Origin: Cephalotrichum gorgonifer
Lineage: Eukaryota; Ascomycota; Sordariomycetes; Microascales; Microascaceae
Assembly: GCA_900312665.1 (NCBI GenBank)
Contig: ONZQ02000007.1
Location: forward strand, 731,279-781,788
Direction: 5' to 3'
Length of the DNA: 50,510 nt
Both the position numbers and the translations under genes were made by a program. This document shows, piece after piece, positions 11,807 to 24,110 of this stretch. A model generated the notes under the pieces. The model worked only from the letters and a program-made list of their open reading frames with translations, searched no databases and was not told the origin of the DNA. How positions within the stretch are numbered: the first letter of the stretch is position 1; every line of letters starts with the position of its first letter.

Positions 11807-14800
11807 AGTGAAGGAGATGTGCGATTACGATTGAAATAAATTAGAGTGGGAAGCGGTGGGAAGGCGTGGACGCCGAAATGTTGTTTGGGAGAACTCGGCG
11901 CTGATCCAAGGGTCGACCCTGCGGTTTTCCCCCCAGTCAGATTTCGGTTCGGTATTGCCCAAAGCACGTTGTCGCAGTGAGTGCGCAGTGGGACTCGGAC
12001 CCTCTCGTTTTCCCGTCGTCTGTTTTCGCTCGTCTTTTTTGCCGGTCGGGTAAGCAAGCGGAAGTTCGTGGTGGATAATATTTTTGTTGTATTACTTTCC
12101 AATTGCGAGCTCAGCTTGCGCGAAACGCGGGCTTTGTAAGCTGTTGGAAATGCGTCCTTGTGTTTGGGGGGAAAGAAGGTAGTAAATAGTGATTGTTCTG
12201 CGATCCCAGGCTCAAAAGCTCCAGCAAGCTCGGGAATAATTATAAATCGAGTCAGATGGTAGGCAAGCTGAAACAAAGGGACCCAAGTGTTGCGCCCCTT
12301 GACGTGGGGGAAGGGCGGTCAGATGGCCGTGCTGTTTGTGCCTGTGCTTGTGCGGCGATTGGTACCCGTATCAGTACTCGTGCGCTGGGCGGGCGTGGAC
12401 ACGGCTCAGGTGCTGCTTCAGGCGCGGCGACAAGACAAGGAAGGTAAGGTAGGGTCGACACAGCGCGAGTAGGCTATATTTGGAGTCTTCTCCTGGGCTT
12501 CCCGAGACAGGATTATTTCGAATTTCGAAGTTCGAGTCGGAGACAGACACCCACACAGAGCGAGCGTCGCTTGCAAAGGTCGGGCTCGGTGGGATGGATA
12601 AGGCGAGAGAGGGAGGGAAGGGAGCGGGAGCTGAAGGAGGTGCGAATGAATCGAGGAGCAGGGCGATGGTTGTACTTTAGTACTCGTACAAGCAGTCAGG
12701 TCTGCTGGCACCGATTGAGCGAGCGGCTAGCGTTGCTACTGCAAGTCGTTGTGGTTGTATTAGACGGTAATCCTGCGCGGCGAACAGATACGCTGCTTGC
12801 GCTGGGCTCGGTTGTTGCGAATGGTCGTATCCAAGTGTGTCTTTTACTTCTCTTACTGCTGGCAAGTTGGCGCAGTGTGGCTGTACGTCCGAGAGGGGGA
12901 GAGGCTGAAGGTAATTCGGACGACGAAGTCGAAGCGAGAGAAGGGTGAGAGAAGGTGAGAAGGGTTCCAGGCCGGGGGTCGAGGGAAAGGCGCGGATGAT
13001 ATTTGAAGGGGCGGCGGGTTTTGGTTTTGAATCTGGGTCTCGGGAGGGAGGTACGAGCAGGTAACTCCGTATTCCGCACCTTGTATCCCTCGTACGTTCA
13101 AGACTCGCTCTCACAGGAGGTGAGGGGCATTCAAGGTGGGCTGTCTGGTGGGCTTGATAGGTAGCGAGTGTGAGCACGGGTACGAGGGTACATGTGCGAG
13201 TATACTCGTCGTACTACTCCATAATACTGCCTGTAATAGCGCTGGCGTCCGTTTTATTATCAAGGGGGGTGGGAGGAGTAACCACAAACGGAAGTGACAC
13301 AGTTATGGTGAGGGAAGGAGCGGGGGGCGGGCGACAGGGGCCAGGGGCGGGGCGTGACGGCGGCGGGGAACGGGGAATGAAGGACGAGAGGGAAACAGGG
13401 GAGAGAAACGGCAACAGGGGTACCCGGGGTACCTGGGGCCTGGGATTGCAGGGGTTGGTGTCTGGGGATTGGCGTTGGGTGGTTGGGCGGGTGGATATCT
13501 CTGGCAGGCGGGAATTCTTTTTTCCTTTTTCCTTTCTTTCCTTCTTTGGTGAGGAGGTTTCTTTTATTTCCCTTTTTTTTGTTCCCCTTTTGCTCGAACG
13601 GAGGAGTACGGAGTATGGAGCTACCGTGCACCGAGTGAGCTAGCTAGCCAGCAAAGGAGATTTGATGGCTGTAGAGTTTTGGGCTGGACTATTAAGGATG
13701 ATACAGGTACTCGTAGCTAGCGACGCTGAGCTCCTGAAGTACGTACCCGCATCTACATAGAAACACCCGTACTCGTATCCTAAGTAATACATGCAAAGTG
13801 CCAAGCAGAATCAAGTGTCCGTCGAGACAAGAGACGGTTTTGAGTTGACGTCTTTCAAAGTAACTCGAGTAATACAAGTCTTATTATCCCGCTCCCGCTC
13901 CCGCCTCCGAGTCTCCTGGCCAAAACATCTCGTCTATGATACGAGGAGGGAGGTCTGCTTACAACAGGTATAGTACCCAAGGCTTACTCGTACGCACTCG
14001 TAGTTACCGTGACTAGTAGTAATACTAGGAGTGTGGATGTGTGCACGACCCATCGAGATTCAATAAGTCTTGGCCGACACCCAGGGGCCAATGATGCCAA
14101 TGCAACCCGGACGCCGAGGCGACCTGACAGTTACCATTTGAGTGCCCCGCAGGAGGACGACAGGGCCTAATTCCTTCCCCCTCCCGCCACCCGCCTCGCC
14201 GCCCGGAGGAGACCCTGCTGCAAGCAACATATTATAGGGCCTGTTCATTCAATGCTGACGAGCACGTGTATATTTATTAGAACCACCGCCGTTTTAAATT
14301 GATTTCCATTCACATCGCGTGAGTGAGATCCGGCCCACGATCCACACGTCGATGGCTACGACGCATCGGCCTCGCTGTCCTGTTTTGGATTAGCATCGAG
14401 GGATAGACTGGTGGATACAACTATGTCCTCCCGGCTCCGCTCTTCTCGAACCAAAATGGGCGCCCCATTGTGAACGATGGTGAGGAGAAGGGGGAGAGGG
14501 GGGGCGGCCTGTGCTTTTTCTCAGGAAGACCCTTGTTTCCTTCTCTTCCCCTTCCTCTCGACGATGTAACTAACCCAGAAACGGAATGTCGAACACACTT
14601 GTTAGTGAAGCCGGGCTATTATTCCCTGCAGGCTTCATCCCCTCCAACCCCTCCTTAGAAACGAGTCGCAACAAAAGCTTCGAATATTCCCGAGATCGCA
14701 CCAGCGTTCCAGCTCGAGCCAGCTCGATTGCAAGTGGGCTGCTAAAAAAGATCTTCAGTCCCGACGCCGGAATCCACCCGGCTCCGTTAGGGTAGGTTAA

Positions 14801-17800
14801 TCAAGACCTGGCTTCACACTAATAGCCCCCCCCCTTTACAAGTACTATCCCCCGTATCACTCTTGGTACTACCCTAATCCTACCAGCCGGAAAAGAATTC
14901 ATGGAGGAGGCGCGAGCGCGTGCCGCCCGATTGTTGAGTCTGATCGCGCGCCACGGGGATACGACGTCCGCACGACATACATCCATCCTGTCAGACACCA
15001 GTTGTTGTAGTAGTAGTGGTCGAACGGTACGGTACCATACCAACGCATGTATGTACTTCGGCAGGGTTTCTTCCTACAGAGGCGAGTACATAATGTACTT
15101 GTAATATCTGATCTGTATTAATACGGCCAGGGTTCCTTTCGCCTTGTTTCAACCCGTTGCAATCTTCACAAGGACCGACCATCGGGAATAATAGCCCCCT
15201 ACACTGCTTGCGCACATTTATATAAGACCGGTCAAAGATTTGGATGTCAGTGGTTCGGAGTCAGATCATCCATTCTCATTGCACCCCTGGCTGACGTGCG
15301 ATGCAGGGCCCTGGATGGCTGAGACTGGCATCATCCCCGGGCTCGCACGAGCCGTCAAACGCCTCCCGTAACTAATACTCCGTAACTCGGGGCTTCCTCC
15401 GTAAAACCTGTCCCGTCCTGTCCCCCTCCATCTATCCATCTGTCTTTGAGGAAACAATCGCTTTCCACATGTACCCACTGATATTCAAGCGAAGCCCCCT
15501 CCCCCCCACAAATTCCCAGATAACGAGGAGCCTACAACAAGGAAGCACACCTAAACTCTCATGCTTGGTTCTTCGCTGTCGTCGTGGATAATACCGTAAT
15601 GTACACTCCCAGTAATACCGGCTGCTGGATATCGATACTAGGTATCTCCGAGTATCGTACTTTGTACCGCCGGCTAAGTTCGGACGCGGACACCCGCTCC
15701 ACCTGAATTGCCAAATATAGAGCACGAGGGAGATCAATGGCATTTTCCCTTGATATATTAATCCCGCCACCAAGGCCAGCTGCCCTGCCCTCGCATTGTG
15801 TTGCATACCATAACCGTCGTGGCGTATGTAGTTTATTTGAACCACTTCCGCTCCGTTCGCCCAGTGGCCTCTGTCTTCACTAGAGTGTGCGGATGAACGG
15901 AGAGAAAGGGGGGGGCAATATATATCAGTCAGCCCCCCATTTCCCCCTCCAGGCGCATTCGCAACTGTGAAATTGAAATCCGGTGTCTGGAGTAGTAGTC
16001 AGGGGATGTGGTGCTCTCACTCAAGTCCTTCTCCTATAGACTCCTCCGTCCTGTAATACTCTATCTAGCTCGGTCAGGGCATAATACAGAGATAGGAGAA
16101 AAGAAAGAAAGAAAAAAAAAAGGAGCCAAAAGAGGACTAGATGTCCGTCATGGAAAGAAAAAAGAAAAGAGGAGAAAAAAAAGCCGACGAGATCGCCGTA
16201 ATTGCAAGGCTGGATGTCCTCTCTCACTCGTGTCCTCTCTCTTCCTACTCGCTCAGAGTGCTACAGTACATGCACGCCAAAGTGAATTTGCCGCTCAGGT
16301 GGCGGAATATTTGCCCAACCTGAAACCAACCCAGCCCTGGGACCTGTCAAAGTTGTCCGCTCCAACAGGTACCCACCCCGTCCCCACCACCCACACATGC
16401 ATACATGTACAAGTATGCACACGAACCACCCCCCCTTTTCTTGGGTGTGTACGAGTTTGTGTGTTTGTCCTTGCCCCACCACCACCACCACCAATAGCAT
16501 GCCGCGGATCACCCGCTGTCGAACAAAACGTCGTTCGCCGCTTCGTATTTGTATAAGCTGTGAGACCGAGAGAAACTATTGATATTGTCGAGGGAAGTGT
16601 GCACTTTTAACTGGCTATTGGTCTCTTTTCTTCTTCTTCTCACTAGCCAACTATACACGAGATTTTTTTTGGGGAGGGGCTCCAAGGAATTCAGCTTCTC
16701 ACAGTCGGGCGACCAGCGAGGACTTCAAGTGTGGAACATATCCATCTAATACGGGTACTCTGGCAGTTGTTTCTTGGCGTGCAAAATCCCCGCTGTGCCT
16801 CAGCCGAAGGAGGGGGGCTAAAGCGGTTCTAGTCTAGGGCAGGTGCTAACGGGCCTCTTTTTCCTCTGCCCCTCCGCGCCTTACCGGACGGGAATAACGA
16901 CTCCGCCTGGGCCAGCCGACATCCGTAACAGAACGAAATTAAAAGGGATTGATATTACGACTCCTGCGCAAGTCGTCGTCGTCGTCCACCCGCGTCGCTG
17001 ACGTCGCGGTATGAGGATACTAGCGCTGACGCAGGCGCTGGCGCTGCAGACGCACCACGCTACTGGTAAGGATCGTGCTGGTCTCTGCCGGAGGGTTGTT
17101 CCCCTGCATTGATCGTCCTTGGATCCCAAACGGCTAGCAAGGCAGACTGGAGTTTTTTTTTCTTCTCGTTTTTTTTTACTCGGGCCTAGATAGTTAGTTC
17201 GTGCCCCTTCACATGGACGCGATTCTAGACAAGTAGAGTGGCTGAGGCTAGGAAAAGCCGGGGGATCTTGAGCCACGGGCCTATTTACGGCCACTGGGAT
17301 GAGACCTGTCTCCGATAATACAGAGCACCAAATCGTGGGACTTCAGAGGCCAGGTTTTTATGGTGGAGGATTCTGAGGGTGACCATACATGTGGCTTCGA
17401 GGAGAGATGCCAACCATATATCAAAAAGGAGGCGAAAGGTCCCGGCGCGACTGCAGCCCACCCGAAGCGAGTTAGACGCTGGCAGACCTACAAAGGGGGT
17501 GTTGCCCACCAGGTGGGACAAAACGCATCATTTGTACGACATGACGCTCGTATTGTATTGTATATACAAGTACGTATGTAAGTTAAAGGACCCCCTGAGC
17601 TAATGGCGGTCGTATGGGCTTGCGGCAAGGCGTTCCTCCAAGTGCATTTCTGTATTACCCGGTAGGCTCGTCTCGTCTTCAGTCGACGTCATCGCGAAAC
17701 ACAAGGACGACGTGCATACTCGTACTCTTGTGGCCACGTACCTTCCCAACGGTATTCGCCCGAACAATAGGCGGAGCTCGAGCTTGCTTGACTCGTCTAC

Positions 17801-18856
17801 GAGTATACAAATCAACTCGAATTCCCATTGGGCGGAGCCGCTCATACTAGTGTTTTATCCAGTTAGAAAAAGTGCCTGCCCTCAGCCCCAATAACTAATG
17901 GTAGCCTTATGAGAACAAGGACCGCCCTCATCCTTCTTCTCTGTATCCACGGTGGGGCCAGCATTAAGGAGACGAGGAGGGGCTGATGGGCGTTTCGAGA
18001 CCTGTGGAGAACGGTCCAATCATGTCGAGCGTTCCCGACATTGACTTGAAACAATGGTGCGCAGCCAAGACCCAATCAGCGGATCCCTCGTCCAATGGTG
18101 GTGACCAGTGTTATGGACCACTTTTTTCAGATGGAAGTGGAAGGGCTATTACGATACGTCCCTCTATTATCTGGATCGTACCGTGCTACTGGTGAGATGC
18201 CCGTCGAATGTGAGCGAGTTGATGAGTTGATGCGCAGCCGCTACATATCCTCCGACGCCGTCGATCCTCAGCTTTAGATCGGGCAAAGGGGAGAGGAAAG
18301 ATCCTGGGGCTTTTCGGCCTCGGATAGAGACGGGCCCGTAACGGAGGATTTCTAAAAACCCCCGCTGGGAGGAGAAGAAACACATGTTACCAGGGAAAGA
18401 AATAAAAAAGGAATAACGGCCGAGCGGTAACGTCTCGGGAGAGGAACAAGGAAAAACGAACACTCTCCCGTGTTAAAACCTGTTTGCTGTCAAGGATTAA
18501 TACGGATACTTACCCGTACTCGTAACTCTCACCGCAACCGCAACCACACCACGGAGGAAGGGGGGACACAACATATCCCGATCCCTCCTCCCTGAAGGAA
18601 AAAGAAGCTACCCCCGTTCCGTCCCCGGCGCATCCATCCTCATCTGCCGCTGCTATTGATGATCGGCGGCGGGGGTGATTGATTGTCTTCCTCTTCACAT
18701 GTTGGGCTCTGTCATCCTGATTCGCGCCCCTTCCACACCACAGCCTGGATCCTGTATTATCAGCATACGTGTGCGACGTGCCGCTCGCCTTTGCGTCTTC
18801 AAAACGCCAACTTGTTTCCTCTCTTGAAGAGCTACTAGTAGAGACCCTAAATTTCG

Positions 18857-18872
18857 ATATATATATATATAT
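18857..18872. repeat. (AT)8 microsatellite
   Basis: Uninterrupted AT dinucleotide repeat in non-coding DNA. Confidence 0.9.
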
Positions 18873-19165
18873 GTACGGAGTATATGTCCTGCTTGTAATA
18901 GATGGACCCACTTGTCTTGATTCGCCGGCATTGGTGCTGGCGATGGCGACCACGAGAAGGTGGTGGGGGAAGGAGGAGGGTAGCACAGAAATATTGATTT
19001 ATTGTCCTTGGGACCAGATAGATTGGGAATAAATTGCCTTGAAACCGCTGTTGTTATTTTTGGCATCCCATGCGACATTGCGATGTTGTAGAGAACCAAA
19101 CTATTCCTTCCAGTGGTTCAGTGTTGCCAACACCAAGGGTGGTGTGGTGGCAACCCTCTTGAAGA

Positions 19166-19195
19166 CTGGTGCTGGTGCTGGTGCTGGTGCTGGTG
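19166..19195. repeat. (CTGGTG)5 microsatellite
   Basis: Five perfect copies of the hexamer, about 340 bases upstream of the RPC19 start codon, in the presumed promoter region. Confidence 0.9.
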
Positions 19196-19530
19196 TAGTA
19201 GCATTGTGCTTGTACGGCAGGCACCGGGTGGTATCAGCTGTCGTCTCCCCTTTGGTTGAAGTTATGGTGGCGTTGATAGGTGCCCCGCCACGCTTTGCGC
19301 CGATAGACGCTTATCGTAAAATTCTTGGTCAATTTGAGGACCTCACGACACTCATCCACTCATTGCCATCCTCTACAAGAGCTCACTACGCAAGGCTCAC
19401 TCGTTCACACACACACGGCGCCTCCTCGTTGAGTCTGTTACCGTACGGCCGTTAATATTCTGCTATACCCGAATTCCGTGACAAAAGCCGCCTCTCTTCC
19501 CCGGGATCTTTCCCGTTACAGTCCGCAGTC

Positions 19531-20116
19531 ATGCCCGGAACAGTAGACGATACGGTGATGGAGGACGTTTCTCAGGCGGGCGGTTCTGAGAGGCAGGGGT
19601 CCGAAGAGGCGGAGGAGGCCGGATCGCGCGTCACCATCGTGAGTCTCATGCCCACCCCGTCCTGGGCGACATATCGTATCAAACGGATGAGCTAACGGGT
19701 GAGACAGCTACCCGGCTCGGTTGATACGGCCGCTTCTTTCCAGTTCACCGGGGAAGGGCATACCCTCGGAAACGCCTTGAGATGGGTCATTATGAAGAAG
19801 TTAGTAACAACTTAGAGAGGGAGACTTACGGAGTGCGCGGGACGCCTGCTAACGAGTTATGTATCCAGCCCCGACGTCGAGTTCTGCGCCTACACCATCC
19901 CTCACCCGTCCGAGGACAAGATGAACGTCAGGATACAAACCTACGGTGAGGACTCCCTCCCCCCGTCATGTACGAATAGAACAAGAATCCCGGCTAACAA
20001 ACCTAACAGAGGGTTCGGCGGTGGACGCCCTTCAGAAGGGGCTCCAGGATCTCGCGGCGGTGTGTGATGTCATTACGGACGAATTCGAGCAAAAGATCTC
20101 GGCATCCAGGTCTTAG
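19531..20116 (+). CDS. rpc19: RNA polymerase I and III subunit RPAC2 (Rpc19)
   Basis: Four exons (19531-19638, 19708-19799, 19869-19945, 20010-20116) give 127 residues. All introns are 64-69 bases with GT...AG ends; branch sites read CTAAC or similar. This is the small alpha-like subunit that pairs with Rpc40 to nucleate assembly of RNA polymerases I and III in the nucleus. The acidic N-terminus (about 35 residues) precedes the core with GEGHTLGNALRWVIMKNPDV and AYTIPHPSEDKMNVRIQTY, the alpha-like dimerisation signature, and a C-terminal helix (DALQKGLQDLAAVCDVITDE). Length is close to yeast Rpc19 (142). The ATG chosen is the first in frame before the core and gives an acidic leader as in relatives. 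It ends 227 bases from the stop of the convergent complex I gene. Confidence 0.95.
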
Positions 20117-20343
20117 GAGGGCTACATGGCGGCTTCTGATGCCTGGTGGAGGGACATCCTGGCCTGGTACGACGGATGCGTAGCCGACGACGGCAAGGGT
20201 TGAAGAGGATGGGAGTTTTTCAAAGGCATACGCAAAATACCGGCGTTCTGGGGGTTTAATAGTCTTTTTTTTCATCTTCCTCTTCCTTGTACCTCACACC
20301 TTCTATGGTAATATGTACACACGTAGGCAGCCCCGCGCTTCCT

Positions 20344-21071
20344 CTAATTCCGGCCCTGTTATCGACTTGGGTTAGCGAAATGCGTTCGTGCGCCATCAAT
20401 ACTGAATAGGGGAGACATACCTCGAGGAAGCCCTCCATGAAGCTGGACGGCAGCCTCTTGTCGCCACGGAAGTTCTCCTCCTTGAAATAAGACATGACGT
20501 GGGTCGTCTGCTTCCAGAAGTTCATCATTTCCTGTAAATCCGAACCGAGTTAGCCTTATCCAGGTCCCCCTTTCGTCTCTCTTCCGAGCGGCGCGCTGAA
20601 GCAGCGGCGGGGCCGATGGCTGATTCGGTCGTGGGGGAGGCGTTCTCGAGCGTACCTGGTACTCGGCGTTGTTCTTGAGGAGGAGGACGTCGACGACCGG
20701 GAGCTTGGTCGCGAACCTGTGCTTCTCAAACTCTTGCCTCATGCGCGTTCGGATCGTCGATACCGGCATCGGGATGTTGTACATCGTTTGGATCTCGGGA
20801 GCCTGTCCAACAGCCTCAATTAGCTGCAGTTCACAACTCGTTCCCGTCCCGCATAAATCGGAGACGGATACATCCAGCATTCATTCGACAGGGTAAGGCT
20901 TCGGTCGTACCGCTCGGAGCCAGCTTCGATACGCTCCGATAACTCGTCGTTTGGCATCGGGCCAATTGGCCGCTGGGAATCGTAGGTTAGCCGGGTCCGA
21001 CGGAAGAAATACGTTCTCTCGCACTCACACCGCCTCGTCGTCACGGCAAACTGGGTAGGTGAAATTCCCAT
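20344..21071 (-). CDS. nuo-14.8: Complex I 14.8-kDa LYR-family subunit (NDUFA6/B14 type)
   Basis: Five exons on the minus strand (21071-21029, 20972-20911, 20802-20656, 20531-20421, 20355-20344) give 124 residues. This is an accessory subunit of mitochondrial NADH:ubiquinone oxidoreductase; LYR-family proteins bind the mitochondrial acyl carrier protein. The start MGISPTQFAVTTRR leads into ANWPDAKRRVIGAYRSWLRA, where the LYR-type motif appears as AYR, then APEIQTMYNIPMPVSTIR and NFWKQTTHVMSYFKEENF, all typical of fungal NUO-14.8/NDUFA6. The first junction splits a serine codon (T + CG). The last coding exon is only 12 bases and supplies Gly-Arg-Asn and the stop, giving the ending GFLEGRN. It is divergent from BUD31, with 350 bases between the starts, and convergent with RPC19. 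Confidence 0.93.
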
Positions 21072-21421
21072 GGTGGGCAACCGATGCTGTGTTCTGTCCG
21101 GGGGTCTGACCACTTCGCGATCGATAGCAAGTTGAGGTCCTTTCCTGACCCCGATCGCCATTGGTGTCGAGGCTTCAGTCACGTGATCAAGAACAAGGTC
21201 GACCAAATGGGTACGATGACTAATGAGGCGAATCGGTTGGTCAGCACGCCCGGGGTCTACTCGTAGCTTCCAGCGACGACGCCCCACCATAAACTTCGTT
21301 CGTCGTTCTAAACTGTAGCCAACAAACACTCTCGTTCGCAACCAAGTGAAAGCTGAACCCGCCAGCTGCCGAATAGCCCGATACCACCCCTGCCAGAAGC
21401 TACCGCTATAGTTCGCTCAAC
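21072..21421. promoter_or_regulatory. Shared divergent promoter of the complex I subunit and BUD31
   Basis: Only 350 bases separate two divergent start codons, so both promoters must lie here or overlap the leaders. A perfect palindromic E-box TCACGTGA is at 21179-21186, roughly midway. TCACGTGA is the core recognised by Cbf1-type bHLH factors in yeasts; use by such a factor here is inference. Confidence 0.6.
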
Positions 21422-21952
21422 ATGCCTCCGGTCCGAACAGGGGCTAGGCGCAAGCGGCCGCCGGAGGGGTTCGCCGAGATCGAGGACGACCTCCTGATCT
21501 TCGCCAACAAGATGAAGGACGCGCAGAACAAGCCGCCGCCGCCGGGGCCGAAGCACCAGGCGCAGTGGGAGATCTTCCAGATATCGCATCAGAGGAGCCG
21601 CTACGTGTACGATCTGTACTACGAGAAGGAGGCCATAAGCAAGCAGCTGTACGAGTGGCTGCTGAAGAACGGGTACGCGGACGCCATGTTGATCGCGAAG
21701 TGGAAGAAGCAGGGGTATGAGAAGGTATGTTTTACCTTCTTTGTGATATCAGCTATTTCTCGCAGCGTTCGTGTGTGGAGATACTAACCGTGTGTGTCCT
21801 TTTTCTAGCTCTGCTGTCTACGATGTGTACAGACCAAGGAGACGAACTTCAACTCGACCTGCATCTGCAGGGTCCCGAGAGTTCAGCTGAAGGAGGAGCA
21901 AGATATTCAGTGTGTCAACTGTGGGTGCAGAGGATGCGCGTCGAGCGACTAA
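21422..21952 (+). CDS. bud31: Pre-mRNA splicing factor Bud31 (G10 protein, Cwc14)
   Basis: Two exons (21422-21724 and 21809-21952) give 148 residues; the intron starts GTATGT and ends TTCTAG. Bud31 is a component of the activated spliceosome near the U2/U6 core. The N-terminal half is basic and helical (ARRKRPPEGFAEIEDDL, then HQRSRYVYDLYYEKEAISK). The C-terminal half is the cysteine-rich zinc-binding part with CCLRCVQ, CICRVPR and CVNCGCRGCASSD, the family hallmark. Length matches human (144) and yeast (157) Bud31. The start codon lies directly before the basic MPPVRTGARRKRP leader. It is divergent from the complex I gene and convergent with the zinc finger gene, whose stop is 216 bases away. 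Confidence 0.96.
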
Positions 21953-22168
21953 ACGACATCTGACCAGCGGGCCATTACGTGCATATACCCCTGTGGCTTT
22001 GGAGCGGACGGGCGCGAAACGAGCGGGTTTACGCAAAAGTCATGACATGGAATCTCGACGGGAATAGATTAGAAGGGCGTTATCTTTACACTATTTGCCG
22101 CGGCCAGCCCCATCCACCAAAGCCGGCATCTTACTCACGGAATGATACCCAGTGCCCCCGTTGGCCGG

Positions 22169-23051
22169 CTACTTCTTTGAGAAGCCCGTGTGGCTGGCTC
22201 CCCTCCCGAACCGAATACTGCGCGGCACGAATTTCAGGGCAGACATGGCGCCAGCCAAACCCTCCATATCTTGGTCGTTATCCTTCTCTGATCGGGGTAC
22301 TGGCCCCCCCCCAGCTGGATGGCTACTCGAGGGCCTTCCCTGTACCGGTTCCGCTTGTTTCTCATCGTTGCCAGCATCAACCTGGCTGGCCCGCCTCCGA
22401 GACTCTCTGGGCTGGGACATAATCGACGACCTCCGCCGTCGGTGGCCGGCCTCTAAGAGGAGCGACTTCCGCCCGTCAATGCCCTCCTTCGTCAGGGCGA
22501 AGAAGAAGTTCTTGGGATACATATGCTTGTCAATGAGGTGGAGGCGCCGTTTCTGGGGGGTCATACACTTCCTCTCGCATCCCTCCACGAAGCAAGAATA
22601 CTACATGATCGGGCGACATGAGTCAGTTCAGCGTATAGCAAGCCAGACGAGATGGTTTCGGTGGCACAATATTGGGACAAAGAAAACGGGGGGGCTTTCT
22701 ACGGACCACATGCTCGCCCCTCTCCCTCCTCACCGCCACAAAGGCATCGTGACATTCCTCGATATGTACACTTAATAAATGCTGAGAAGGCAGATTCTTG
22801 CCGCATTCCAGACACCTATTTACATGGGCGCTGTTGTAATGTGCTTCGTATTCCTCGTAGCTCCTGAATGATAAGGCCTCTTTGTGAGGCGGCATAGAGC
22901 ACTTCATGCTCAATGAGGATTCTTCGCCCTCTGTGTCGTAGTCGAGGTCGACAAGTTTGGCCGCGGGCGTACCAGGGTCCTCTGTGTCAGAGGAGTGAAT
23001 ACCCGAGGCTGCTGCGTCTTCTTCCGGCTCTCGCGAACGCTTCATAGACAT
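22169..23051 (-). CDS. C2H2 zinc finger protein, ZNF511-like
   Basis: Exons 23051-22707 and 22600-22169 give 258 residues. After an acidic, Ser-rich N-terminus come LSFRSYEEYEAHYNSAH, then a finger CLECGKNLPSQHLLSVH with distal His in EECH, then exon 2 with a C-x4-C finger (YSCFVEGC ... RRLHLIDKH) and MYPKNFFF. The order matches animal ZNF511, a conserved C2H2 protein of poorly known function. The tail is basic and Ser-rich, ending FGRGASHTGFSKK. The intron donor needed for the family-like junction is GTCCGT, a weak site, while a better site GTGAGG lies 27 bases upstream in the same phase; using it would drop nine residues. Without splicing the frame stops before the last finger. It is probably nuclear. 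Confidence 0.82.
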
Positions 23052-24110
23052 GGGCTGGCTTGGGGCTGGGTGGGATAAGACGTGGGTTGTGTGAGCGATG
23101 TAAGTGATGGTCTGAAAAAGGTCCAGGATGATACCAGGTCACTTCGTAGCAGGACGTTGGTTTCCGACAGTGTTGTGTGGACGGAGTATTACGACGTAAT
23201 AATATGAAGGTACCTTGGAGCTTCGACTTGTTTGGAGCTCCATTCTTTGTCCAGTGCTTCATGAGATGGATTTGCCGCTAGATTTGGGCACCTGAATTTG
23301 CTGTTTGGGTCACATCCCTAGGCGTCAATCCTCAGGCAGACCCACTAAAGCCCCCCGTTGTCACACCGTAACCAAAACCACACTTCCTCCCCGCCAGCGG
23401 CTCCTATGTTGGACCATTTTAGCCGACTAATCGCCGGACCAGGTGGGCATTCTCAGTTGCTTGTCCCAGTGCTGGGCGGCGGCAGGCACGTGTTGGAGCG
23501 CCATCATCACTCCAGAATTGGCGGCATCATTCACGAGTACCTCCACACAATATCCACCTCATGCTTGAGGGCCAGTCGCCTTTTTCTTCACCCAACGGAA
23601 CCCTTGCAAATCCAAGACCTTACCCGGCCCAACGCACCTGGCGCGCCCGCTCCGTTCCGCCCCTCTCATAGCAAAAGCATTTTCCATTTGCGCGCCGTTT
23701 CGACCACAGCTCCACCGCGTGCTGTGTTTGTCTTGTCGCGAGACCGTCCTTTGTCCTTCCAATGCGAACTTGTTGCGATGCGCCACTCTCGCAAGGCCGA
23801 GTTGAGCACATAGTACAGACGGTCTGCCAGCCCGTATAGCACAGAGCTTCTTCCCCCCCTTGGAACTCTCACCCCCACCCCCCTCACTCGTCTCGCGGGG
23901 CAACTCAATTCGTCGGAGTCGGATGACGGGGAAGTATGAGATGAGGAAGCGCATACACGTCATCTCTCACCCCGAACCTCATTCTTTTTAAACTCAACCG
24001 GTAGCGCTCCCGCTGCCTTCGCCAGTTCTCATTCCCGTCCGCTCCGGTCTATCCTGGGTTACGGTCACGAACAACGACCTCAACACCGACTACTGCCTCG
24101 CGCCGCATCC
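23052..24110. other. Divergent intergenic region, ZNF511-like gene and EST1-like gene
   Basis: This 1.06-kb stretch carries the promoters of both flanking genes. A CACGTG box lies at 23487-23492. A 151-codon frame at 23358-23813 has no recognisable domain and low-complexity composition, so I treat it as chance. Confidence 0.55.

Larger units (their letters stand above)
11807..19530. other. 7.7-kb gene-free region
   Basis: No coding gene can be supported on either strand between the promoter of the unknown minus-strand gene and RPC19. It contains many GTACTCGTAC-type motifs (near 12680, 13200, 13707, 13768, 13984, 17716, 17791-17805, 18516), TACTCCGTA-like motifs, an (AT)8 run at 18857-18872, a (CTGGTG)5 run at 19166-19195 and a CACGTG at 14263-14268. 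Open frames are short and carry no recognisable domain. A fast-evolving gene with many small exons or a non-coding RNA could be hidden here. Confidence 0.55.

Noticed and set aside
15432..15845. 137-codon open frame on the - strand
   Set aside because: No recognisable domain, no codon-usage resemblance to the G/C-ending codons of the real genes, and isolated in a gene-free block.
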